Assembly (NCBI RefSeq): GCF_003402575.1
Contig: NZ_BGZJ01000002.1
Location: forward strand, 434,001 to 498,000
Direction of reading: 5' to 3'
DNA length: 64,000 bases
DNA from: Mesosutterella multiformis
GTDB lineage: Bacteria; Pseudomonadota; Gammaproteobacteria; Burkholderiales; Burkholderiaceae_F
This document shows positions 55,683 to 63,329 of the stretch, piece by piece. The translations under genes were made by a program, and so were the position numbers. Below the pieces are notes generated by a model that had not been told where the DNA came from, ran no database searches, and saw only the letters and a list, made by a program, of their open reading frames with translations. The first letter of the stretch is position 1, and every line of letters begins with the position of its first letter.

Positions 55683-56735
55683 TCAGAGCTTGATATTCGG
55701 CTCCACGGATTCATACGGAACACCGGCAAAACTCTTCAGCACCGCTTCGAAAATGATCTTCGCGCCGCGGCAGGGAACCGCCATGCCGATCTGCTTCCGG
55801 ACATCTTCCTTGCTGCCAAGGAACACATAGTCATCCGGGAACGTCTGCAGTCTCGCGCGCTCTCGGTTCGTGAGGGCCCGGGGCTCCGACCAGTGATACA
55901 TGTGCGTGCCGCCTCCGCCGCTCCCGGTCACCGTGTAAGAGGGCTTCGAGGGATCCAGACGCTTATAGATCTGGCTGATCCGGGCCCCCTTGATGTTCAG
56001 CTGAAGCTCAGGCGGCAGATCGGCCGTGAAGGCGTTCTGTCCCGGCTTGATGAGCTTCAGACGCTCAACCACAGTCTTCGACTGTTTCGTCGGCTCGTTA
56101 TTCGGGGCGTCAGCCGGAATCGGCGGAACTTCGATCGCCGTGCGGCAGCTGTTATCGATATCCGCGTAAGGCGCCGTGGACGGGACACGGTACTCCACAT
56201 CGATATCGTTCCGGATGCCGATGATGATGATTCGGTGGCGGGCCTGAGGGAGACCGTATTCCTCGAACTTGTAAAGGTTCGGAGTGATCCTGTAGCCCGC
56301 GCCGCGGAGTTCTTCCAGAATCTTCGTGAAAGCCTTGCCCTCATTCGCGTTCTGGAGGCCGCTCACGTTCTCTGCGAGGAACCACTGAGGGCGGAAAATC
56401 TTCAGGGCTTTGACGCCATAGGAATAAAGCGGTCCGAAGGTGCCGTCCATCCCCTTCTGCTCACCCACAGTGCTGTAGTCATTGCAGGGAAAGCCGAAAG
56501 CGAGGGCGTCGATCCCGGTCAGCTGTTCCAGATCGAACTTGCGGATATCAGCATGGTAAACGGAATCGGGATCATCCGGGCAGATATTGCGGCGGTACGT
56601 CTCGCAGGTGCTCTTGTCGTAGTCGTTCGCCCACTGATGAACAATCCGGAAATCCGGATTGCCGATGTCGGCATGCAGAGCGCCCCAGGCCAGTCCGCCA
56701 GGACCGCAGAACAGTTCACCCAATCTAAAATGCAT
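55683..56735 (-). CDS. DNA (cytosine-5) methyltransferase
   Basis: This is a 350-residue C5 methyltransferase with all main motifs: I LFCGPGGLAWG (8-18), IV GFPCNDYS with the catalytic Cys (about 83), VI ENVSG, VIII QARHRIIIIG, IX RERARLQTFPDDY and X near the C terminus. The target-recognition region (about 205-275) is short, as in a monospecific enzyme. It provides the protective methylation for the PLD nuclease in this cluster. It lies 17 bases downstream of the XRE regulator gene. Confidence 0.93.
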   Translation of the reverse strand: MHFRLGELFCGPGGLAWGALHADIGNPDFRIVHQWANDYDKSTCETYRRNICPDDPDSVYHADIRKFDLEQLTGIDALAFGFPCNDYSTVGEQKGMDGTFGPLYSYGVKALKIFRPQWFLAENVSGLQNANEGKAFTKILEELRGAGYRITPNLYKFEEYGLPQARHRIIIIGIRNDIDVEYRVPSTAPYADIDNSCRTAIEVPPIPADAPNNEPTKQSKTVVERLKLIKPGQNAFTADLPPELQLNIKGARISQIYKRLDPSKPSYTVTGSGGGGTHMYHWSEPRALTNRERARLQTFPDDYVFLGSKEDVRKQIGMAVPCRGAKIIFEAVLKSFAGVPYESVEPNIKL

Positions 56736-56752
56736 AGTTTCAGCTCTCCAGC

Positions 56753-57094
56753 TTAATTCCGTTCTCCGCTGCCCTTTCTCGCGATCATGAAATCAACGAG
56801 AAGCTGCAGACAGCTGATGTCCGTCTCACTCAGTTTGTCAAGGTTCCTCAGAACCGGTTTCGGATTGATGACGTCATCTCTAGTGATATAACCGGCAGCA
56901 AGCATGAACTCAAAGGGATGAATATTCAGAGCCTTAGCAATTCTGCACAAACTTTCCCAGCTGGGCGTTGTTCTATTGCCGTTTTCGATTTTGCATATTG
57001 TAGTATCGCTCAGCCCTGAGCTCCTGCCCAATTCCTTCTGCGATAACCCGAGTGCGCGGCGCCTCGTTTCGATCAGCCTGCCGATTTCGCTCAT
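56753..57094 (-). CDS. XRE-family regulator of the restriction cluster
   Basis: This is a 113-residue protein from the ATG at 57094 (a GTG two codons earlier is less good because GAGGAGG sits ideally for the ATG). The helix-turn-helix is IGRLIETRRRALGLSQKELGRSSGLSDTTICKIENG (residues 4-39). The C-terminal part, VLRNLDKLSETDISCLQLLVDFMIARK, is a likely dimerisation helix. Position immediately before the methyltransferase gene suggests a controller-like role in timing methylation and restriction. Confidence 0.88.
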   Translation of the reverse strand: MSEIGRLIETRRRALGLSQKELGRSSGLSDTTICKIENGNRTTPSWESLCRIAKALNIHPFEFMLAAGYITRDDVINPKPVLRNLDKLSETDISCLQLLVDFMIARKGSGERN

Positions 57095-57156
57095 AGCCAC
57101 CTCCTCACGCAGTGTACTGATAATTGCTGCCTTCTGTCAATTTTCAGCAAGTTTTC

Positions 57157-57172
57157 GCTGCCTATAAGCAGC
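57157..57172. promoter_or_regulatory. Inverted repeat upstream of the XRE-methyltransferase operon
   Basis: GCTGC-N6-GCAGC lies 63 bases upstream of the XRE start. It is a candidate operator for the XRE protein. A looser CAGC-N8-GCTG repeat lies just beside it. The following about 280 bases, to the aldo/keto reductase, hold only AT-rich sequence. Confidence 0.4.
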
Positions 57173-57307
57173 GTGGAGGAACAGCGCCGCAGGCTTTCTG
57201 CCGCCCAATGCTGAAATCGCCTATGCACCGCTGAGGGAAAAAATTTCTATCAGGGAATACAAAGAATCTAATGGTATCTATCAGATACGCATAGAAACTA
57301 TATAAAA

Positions 57308-57322
57308 CCTAATAGTTTTGGA
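57308..57322 (+). repeat. Left member of a direct repeat flanking the aldo/keto reductase gene
   Basis: CCTAATAGTTTTGGA at 57308-57322 resembles TCTATTAGTTTCGGA at 58340-58354 (12 of 15 bases). Further shared words (GAATCTA, CTATCAG) occur nearby on both sides. It may be a remnant recombination site or a chance AT-rich similarity. Confidence 0.35.
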
Positions 57323-57452
57323 AGAACACTTTCCTCCCCGCTCCTTCCATCATTTCTTCGCTTAGGCTGCCGCGGAAAAACGCTTCGGAGCAAAATCAAC
57401 TCAGGGACGGCTGTGATCAGGCCGTTCCCCAGTGACAAAAGGAAGTGTGAAT

Positions 57453-58253
57453 ATGGAAGACTTCGTGGTACTGAATAACGGCGTCCGGATGCCCCGCGTG
57501 GGGCTCGGCGTCTACGCGATTCCGGTGAATCAGACGAAGGACGCGGTGCTCACCGCTCTCTCGCTCGGTTACCGCCATATCGATACGGCGCAGCTCTATA
57601 AGAATGAGGCCGAGGTCGGTGAAGCGGTCCGGGCGTCCGGTATCCCGAGAAAAGAGATCTTTGTCACCACGAAACTCTGGGGAGCGCGGGATTATGAGGA
57701 CGCGAAGCGATCGATTGCCCGCTCTCAGAGGGCGCTCGGGATCGGTGTGATCGACCTGCTTCTGATCCATTGGCCGGGGGAAGATAACCTCGGGGTCTAT
57801 AAGGCGCTCGAAGAAGCCTATCAGGCAGGCGACGTCCGGGCGATCGGTATCTCAAACTTTGTCGAGAATCTCTTCCCCTCGTTCATCAAACAGGTGGATG
57901 TGGTGCCCGCTGTGGATCAGGTTGAGGCACATGTCTTCTGTCAGCAGAAAGGACTTCGGAAGATGATGGCGGAAGCCGGTGTCGTCCCTGAAGCCTGGTC
58001 TCCTCTCGGATCAGGAGAGCACAAGATCTTCGGGAACCCCGTTCTGGAATCGATCGCGAAGAAGCATCAGAAATCTGTCGCCCAGGTCGCGCTCCGGTTC
58101 CTTGTGCAGTCTGGCTTTGTGATCATTCCGCGAACCACCAAAGCAAAACACATGCAGGAGAACCTCGATGTGCTCACGTTTACGCTCGATCCGGATGACA
58201 TGAAGCGGATTGAATCGCTCAACAACGCGAAGAGCCTCTTTGGCTGGTGGTAA
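57453..58253 (+). CDS. Aldo/keto reductase (AKR5-like)
   Basis: This is a 266-residue TIM-barrel NADPH oxidoreductase from ATG 57453 with ribosome site AAAGGAAG. The catalytic tetrad is Asp (YRHIDTAQLY), Tyr (QLYKNE), Lys (VTTKLWG) and His (LLIHWPG). The cofactor segment is VIIPRTTKAKHMQENL. The N-terminal part, LNNGVRMPRVGLGVY, is that of the 2,5-diketo-gluconate reductase group. It separates the two halves of the defence island and is probably unrelated to DNA defence. Confidence 0.9.
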   Translation: MEDFVVLNNGVRMPRVGLGVYAIPVNQTKDAVLTALSLGYRHIDTAQLYKNEAEVGEAVRASGIPRKEIFVTTKLWGARDYEDAKRSIARSQRALGIGVIDLLLIHWPGEDNLGVYKALEEAYQAGDVRAIGISNFVENLFPSFIKQVDVVPAVDQVEAHVFCQQKGLRKMMAEAGVVPEAWSPLGSGEHKIFGNPVLESIAKKHQKSVAQVALRFLVQSGFVIIPRTTKAKHMQENLDVLTFTLDPDDMKRIESLNNAKSLFGWW

Positions 58254-58310
58254 AAGGCGGTTCCTGTGCAGAAAACCAGCCGCTTTTCACTCATAGGTTT
58301 TATTGAGATC

Positions 58311-58347
58311 CTAATAGATTCTGATAGGAACTATCAGAATCTATTAG
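58311..58347 (+). terminator. Long hairpin after the aldo/keto reductase gene
   Basis: CTAATAGATTCTGATAG and its exact complement CTATCAGAATCTATTAG form a 17-bp stem with a GAA loop, 58 bases after the stop. Only TTT follows, so it is a weak intrinsic terminator or some other structural element. Confidence 0.55.
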
Positions 58348-58456
58348 TTTCGGATGAGCGGATTCTTGTGACATCTGACTATTTTTTCAATCCGCTCCAT
58401 TCCCAATAGAGGACATATGGATTGAAATCAAATCAATTCTTTGATTTCTATTCTCA

Positions 58457-59224
58457 TCAGCCTGCCGCATTCACGCTCTGAGACGTAGAACTTCCTGCAT
58501 TCTTCAGGGCTTTAATTTTTTCGAATATTTTCTCAAAAAGAGTACCCGGATCCATCATATCTATTAAATATGTTCCGCCTAATATACTCATAAATTTCTG
58601 TAGGTCTCTCATCATATTAGAGTTGACAGAATCTTCCGGATGCTCCAAAGCATACATTTCGCAGGCATCGACGCAAGCTTTGATCAGAGCCTTGCTGTTG
58701 CCAGTATTTCTCTCTAATACATCAACGATAAATCTCTGATAAGTACATGCAAATTTTGTGTAGTGCCATGGATCCGCGCCTTTCTCATCATAGGTTAAAT
58801 ATCCGATCCACCATAAACGGGCCAATCCGTTTCTAGTTAACGATCGTCTGCCGCTGTGCGCAAAGAAAAAATGATCCAACACCGTATTCTCATTCCAGCC
58901 AGCCTTTTTCCACCTTGCACTTAAGTACTGCCAGCAATTTTTCCCCATTGCCAGTCCGGCCCATAGCCGCTCATCTGAAGCCATGGCTGGGCTGATGTCC
59001 TTCAGTGTCCCGTATAAACGCTTTACATTTTCAAAATCATCTTTTTCATCAGTAGAGGCTTTTAGTCTCAGCGGAGAACAATTGATTCCTGTGTCTACCA
59101 ACGGATATTTTCCTAAACCAGACAAAAGTTCTTCCGGGCTGTCTTCGCCGTACTTTTCGATATCACTTGACAGATTGCGCTTCAGTGTCTCTAAAGATTG
59201 ATACGTCATGATCTTAATTTTCAT
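58457..59224 (-). CDS. DUF6339-like protein of the GHKL operon
   Basis: This is a 255-residue soluble protein. It has a Lys/Glu-rich N terminus, then SDERLWAGLAMGKNCWQYLSARW near residue 83 and LARLWWIGYLTYDEKGADPWHYTKFACTYQRFIVDVLERN, which I associate with DUF6339, a domain often found next to restriction-modification and GHKL ATPase genes. The assignment is from memory. The start overlaps the stop of the preceding gene by one base (TAATG). Codon use is AT-rich, unlike the rest of the window, pointing to transfer. Confidence 0.65.
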   Translation of the reverse strand: MKIKIMTYQSLETLKRNLSSDIEKYGEDSPEELLSGLGKYPLVDTGINCSPLRLKASTDEKDDFENVKRLYGTLKDISPAMASDERLWAGLAMGKNCWQYLSARWKKAGWNENTVLDHFFFAHSGRRSLTRNGLARLWWIGYLTYDEKGADPWHYTKFACTYQRFIVDVLERNTGNSKALIKACVDACEMYALEHPEDSVNSNMMRDLQKFMSILGGTYLIDMMDPGTLFEKIFEKIKALKNAGSSTSQSVNAAG

Positions 59225-60102
59225 TATTCTTCATCTCCTCTGGACACTAGGTAATTTGAAGCTTCTGGCAAAGGCGAATCCATTAGTTGCTGTGCCAATT
59301 CGTATAAATCTTCTTCACTTGTTTCCCGAATATCGTCAACCGTTTTCTTAAAATTCGTTTTTAATAGGTCTTCAAGTGATTGGACCCATAATTGATCTTC
59401 CATGGTTCCTAGATCAACATCATTTGTTCGTTTCAGCCTTAATAATCCCTGGTATAAAGCCGGAACTACAAACATGCTGTACAGCACCGTTCTCATTTGA
59501 TGAGTTTGCTGAGCTACTCCATAGTTGATGGAAACTTTCTCAGGCACCATGATGACTATTTTGGGTTTATCCAGGTCTACCTTCATGGTTTTTAATGCGT
59601 CATCATGCACTGGAACAACTGATACAAAAGGATTATTTTGCTCTTTAAAGTCTGTGAATTTTCTCGGTATATTTAAGTCAAATTCAGATCCCTGAGCAAG
59701 AATAAAGCCCTTGCATATGTTTTTTACTTCACCTGCATAGTCTTCATTTAAATTCTTATTTCTATATACTGGAATATCCTCAGTTGCAACAATAAATGTA
59801 TTTACCTCGACGTTTCCTCTAAGACTCTTTAATGAAATGCAGTGACGCTCATCAAAGCTCTCTGCAAGGTGTATTTTTCTATAGCCTGTCTGAGAGCATT
59901 CAATATGATAGGTAAGAGCAGCTTTCCTTTCATTAATAAGTTTTTGAATGCCTTCATCTGAAAGCGCCGCCTTAAGATGAAGCTCACACTCATATCCTAT
60001 GACTCTTCCGCTGACGTCGGCCTCAAAACTGCTATTCACATAATCATCTGAATTAGAACGCAGTACCGGGTACGGGAATTCTTTATTGACGCGGATTTTC
60101 AT
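59224..60102 (-). CDS. Unknown 292-residue protein of the GHKL operon
   Basis: I do not recognise this protein. It is soluble and mixed alpha/beta. Features are a beta-rich N-terminal half (ECELHLKAALSDEGIQKLI, LTYHIECSQTGYRKIHLAESF) and an acidic helical C-terminal half (TNDVDLGTMEDQLWVQSLEDLL, TSEEDLYELAQQLMD). There is no obvious nuclease or nucleotide motif. Ribosome site AGAGGTG precedes the ATG. It was overlapped by 20 bases by the intact GHKL gene before an IS30 insertion, so it was translationally coupled to it and is a likely partner. The distance from IS to ATG is now 71 bases. Confidence 0.7.
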   Translation of the reverse strand: MKIRVNKEFPYPVLRSNSDDYVNSSFEADVSGRVIGYECELHLKAALSDEGIQKLINERKAALTYHIECSQTGYRKIHLAESFDERHCISLKSLRGNVEVNTFIVATEDIPVYRNKNLNEDYAGEVKNICKGFILAQGSEFDLNIPRKFTDFKEQNNPFVSVVPVHDDALKTMKVDLDKPKIVIMVPEKVSINYGVAQQTHQMRTVLYSMFVVPALYQGLLRLKRTNDVDLGTMEDQLWVQSLEDLLKTNFKKTVDDIRETSEEDLYELAQQLMDSPLPEASNYLVSRGDEE

Positions 60103-60173
60103 AGCACTTCACCTCTAAAGATACGTAGTCACGTGTATCTGCAAGCCTCAAATCAATAAAAACTTTTTTGTCT

Positions 60174-61280
60174 GGCGAATTATCACTTCAAGTGCAAAGC
60201 CTGAGAAAAGAATAGTGGCCCATAAAGCTTCCATAATAGAGATTGTCAAGATAACTATAGAGGGAGCTCATGAGCCACTATCATCATCTTACTCTTCGGG
60301 ACAGAGTATTTATTTCGGCTTTAACGATTTCAGGCAAATCCCTGTCTGAAATTGCATGTGCGATTGGGAAAAATGTTTCTACGATCTCCCGCGAACTGAA
60401 GCGAAACAAGGCTGTATCGGCCCAGGATGGGGCTTCAGCTGCCTATGATCCCTGTGCCGCGCAGGCCCGATATCAGAGACAGAGAAAGCATTGCGGAAAG
60501 AGAAACATTCTGAAGTCTGACTCGTTGCTGACAAGGATTGTCTCAAATCTGCTGGTTAAGAAATTCTGGTCTCCGGAGCAGATTCAATACCGTCTCAGAA
60601 AGGAGCTGCCGAATCTAAGGATCAGCGCCACGACAATCTACCGAGGAATCAATTCTGGCTTTCTGGATCGCTTTGTGGATGGCCGAAAGATGTCCCGACA
60701 CCTGCGACACCACGGTAAAACGCGTCACCGTAAAGGCATGACCGAGAGGCGAGGAAAGATCCAGATCACTCACAGCATTGAAGAGCGACCCCTGGAAGCT
60801 CAGAACAGATCTCGCCTGGGGGATTGGGAAGGCGATACCGTCATCGGAAAAAAGGGCGGAGCCTGCCTCACGACTCTGGTCGATAGGAAGTCCGGCTTTC
60901 TCTGTGGCGGGAAAACCGCTTCCAAGACTGCGGCCGATGTGTCTGCCGTAATTGAGAAATCTCTGTCAGATAAGGATCTGCGTACGATTACCGTAGATCG
61001 CGGAAAAGAATTTTCCTGGGCTGAAAAACTGGAGAAAGATCTCAGAACCAAAGTGTATTTCTGCTTGCCTCATCATCCATGGGAGAAAGGAAGTAATGAA
61101 AATACAAACGGACTTCTTAGAGACTTTTTCCCAAAAGGAATGAGTATCGATAAAATTTCTCAGGCAGAAGTTCAGAAACGGTTCAATGCTCTGAATTTCA
61201 GACCCAGAAAACGTCTCAATTGGAAGTGTCCGGCTGAAGTCTTTTATTCAGTAACTTTGCACTTGATTTGATAATTCACC
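60174..61280 (+). mobile_element. IS30-family insertion sequence, complete copy
   Basis: This is a 1107-bp element with imperfect terminal inverted repeats: GGCGAATTATCACTTCAAGT at the left end and GGTGAATTATCAAATCAAGT (reverse strand) at the right. A 2-bp target duplication CT lies at 60172-60173 and 61281-61282, as usual for IS30. It carries one transposase gene and sits inside the GHKL gene with the transposase opposing it. A second copy begins at 63330 in the same orientation. Confidence 0.92.
60270..61271 (+). CDS. IS30-family transposase
   Basis: This is a 333-residue DDE transposase. The N-terminal helix-turn-helix is LTLRDRVFISALTISGKSLSEIACAIGKNVSTISRELKRN (8-47). The DDE core has D in GDWEGDTVIG, D in TVDRGKEFS and E in GSNENTNGLLRDFFPKG, all typical of IS30. 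It is complete and apparently active. The stop TGA is 9 bases before the right end of the element. Confidence 0.95.
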   Translation: MSHYHHLTLRDRVFISALTISGKSLSEIACAIGKNVSTISRELKRNKAVSAQDGASAAYDPCAAQARYQRQRKHCGKRNILKSDSLLTRIVSNLLVKKFWSPEQIQYRLRKELPNLRISATTIYRGINSGFLDRFVDGRKMSRHLRHHGKTRHRKGMTERRGKIQITHSIEERPLEAQNRSRLGDWEGDTVIGKKGGACLTTLVDRKSGFLCGGKTASKTAADVSAVIEKSLSDKDLRTITVDRGKEFSWAEKLEKDLRTKVYFCLPHHPWEKGSNENTNGLLRDFFPKGMSIDKISQAEVQKRFNALNFRPRKRLNWKCPAEVFYSVTLHLI

Positions 61281-63176
61281 CTTTATATAATTCAACGCCA
61301 GTAATTCTGTTACCGGAAAAAGAGATATTGGGCTGCCCCTTTATTGAGACATCAAGAAGAACCGGTGAGTAAACCGCATCCTCCGCAGCTATCCCGATAT
61401 CTATTACTGAATCGCTGCAGGCTTCTTCAGTCTGCAAAGCCAAACTATATTTTCCATTTAAAACGTCTGTTGCTACTAAGCGTCTGGTTTTTAAAACAAC
61501 TCCTCTGTTTTTCTTTCTATCGCTTTGTCCTGGATCATCCCCAGAACCTGGGGGATTCATTCCACCTTGCTGTCCATTTCCGCCAGTTCCACTTCCATAG
61601 CCGATTCCTGGTCCGCCTGATCCTGAATCTCCATGATCTTTCCCACCACCTTCACCAATGTCCCCTTCATCCGGATTTGTTCCTTCTGCGTCAGCCTCAT
61701 ATGGCTCTCCGTTATCGCGTAATTCATGTTTACGCGTTTTTATTTCCTCTGTCTCATCCGTGAGTACATCACGTTTTTCTTTGTCCCCTTCCTGAACATC
61801 TATACTTTGCAACATGTTGTCCATCTGAAGGTTAATTTCGCCTCCAAAATTCTGATTAACTAGTTTCTGCAATTCATCTCTTATTCTTCTATTCATATGG
61901 ATGAGATACTGTTTAGCGTGACCTTGGTTACTATCACGTTCTACTAACCAGTCTTTATGAGCAGGATTTTCAAGCGAAGTAAGATACTTGTTTGCTTTTT
62001 CTCCGTCAACATATAAAAATCCTGCAAAATAAATCTGTCCATTGATTCGATTTCTATCCAGTATCTTCATTCCCGTTTGCCTTACCATAGCTACATGTCT
62101 ATGGAGCCCAGGAGCTACCATTAGCTTAAGATGCATGCAATCTTTATTTCCATCGAAATCATCAAATGTGATCCATTCATTATCTGATCTAAGAATTTGA
62201 TAATAATCATATGTAAAGTCATTGCAGTCCTTGCGATACTTCGATATAACATCATCTAAGGTATTCCTGTCTATAACAACATCATCGACAGTCACCTTCA
62301 TCATATCCTGATCAATCGCGTATAAGAAACCATTAAGGATGGCTGCAACCAATTGATTCTTCCAATTACCTGAAGAATCAAAACCCAGCACATATATATC
62401 CGTGCCAAAGTCATCTGATTTTCTGTTAAAAGATTCGTCAAGATGTATCTGATCATATACTGGGCTAGTGGATTCTTTTGAATCCATTGTCCCGCAATAA
62501 CCTTCGCCAAAGGTTTTTGATCCCTTTTCATCTATAAAAGACGCCAGTATTGATAATCCCTGGCTGGCTTGTTTGCCTGTTGAGTCTAGTGTGCTATAAA
62601 ACACTGTACGGATCTTAGAATTCGCAAATGCGGCAAATTTCCCGATTCCGAACGAACCTCCGCCCGTTCCATCTTTAGATGAAGCTCCTTCTGACATTAC
62701 AAGGGCGGTCCACGGCATATTGGTATTATCCGGCTGATCCGCTCCTGATAATCCCCATGTATTATGATCACTAATCCTTAATATTGTGATCTTGTCGCTT
62801 TCTATTATTGCCTTTGCAGCCGCATAAAACTTATCAGCCTTTGGGTTATTTTGACTTTTCCAAAAATCTTCCCCTCGGTTAATGGCATCCCTTAACTTTT
62901 CGATATCAGGAAGTTCATCTGTATTAATTTCGAAGGTTTTGAACTCTACTTCCACCGGCTTGTTCTTATTTTTTCTTGCATCACCTGAATTTTGACAAAT
63001 TTCTCTGCCAAGAGATTCAATTGGCGTGTCTAAGAACATTTCTATATTTCCGTTATTTATACCAATGTTCTTTCTGCATCCACTCTGAAAAAACCATTTA
63101 TACCTAGTGAAATTTGAATTCATGAGTTGTTCTTCCCCAGTCCGATTTAAAACATTTTTTTATTATTCTACTGAAA

Positions 63177-63329
63177 ATGCATGGTTACGAATATATTTCT
63201 GCCATTACTAACGACGCATCTTTGCGTAGCTTTTTTGACAGGAAAAGTTCTCCCAAACAGTTTTTGCAATCGATAGATTTCACCCAAAGCCAGCGTTCAC
63301 TGTGCAAAAGGAACGGTCTTCTTTTCATT
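63177..63329 (+). pseudogene. Possible 5' end of a gene interrupted by the second IS30 copy
   Basis: An ATG at 63177 opens a frame of 51 codons that runs straight into the IS30 end at 63330 (MHGYEYISAITNDASLRSFF... then IS-derived codons). It lies 53 bases from the GHKL start on the opposite strand. There is no clear ribosome site. It may be the first part of a divergent gene of the defence island, or non-coding promoter DNA. Confidence 0.35.

Larger units (their letters stand above)
60083..63123 (-). pseudogene. GHKL (MORC-like) ATPase gene, 3' end cut off by IS30
   Basis: The present frame (61276-63123) gives 615 residues. Ribosome site GGGGAAG precedes the ATG. Bergerat-fold motifs are N-box LGREICQNSGDA (38-49), G1 ILRISDHNTWGLSG (Asp119) and G2 GGGSFGIGKFAAFA (154-167). 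A GHKL ATPase/transducer core is followed by an acidic region and a Gly-rich linker (about 485-545), then a small beta-rich C-terminal domain. The stop codon lies inside the IS30 inverted repeat. Removing the IS and one CT target copy reads ...ITGVELYKDKKVFIDLRLAD... to a TAA at 60083, about 643 residues. The truncated protein may still fold. Confidence 0.88.
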
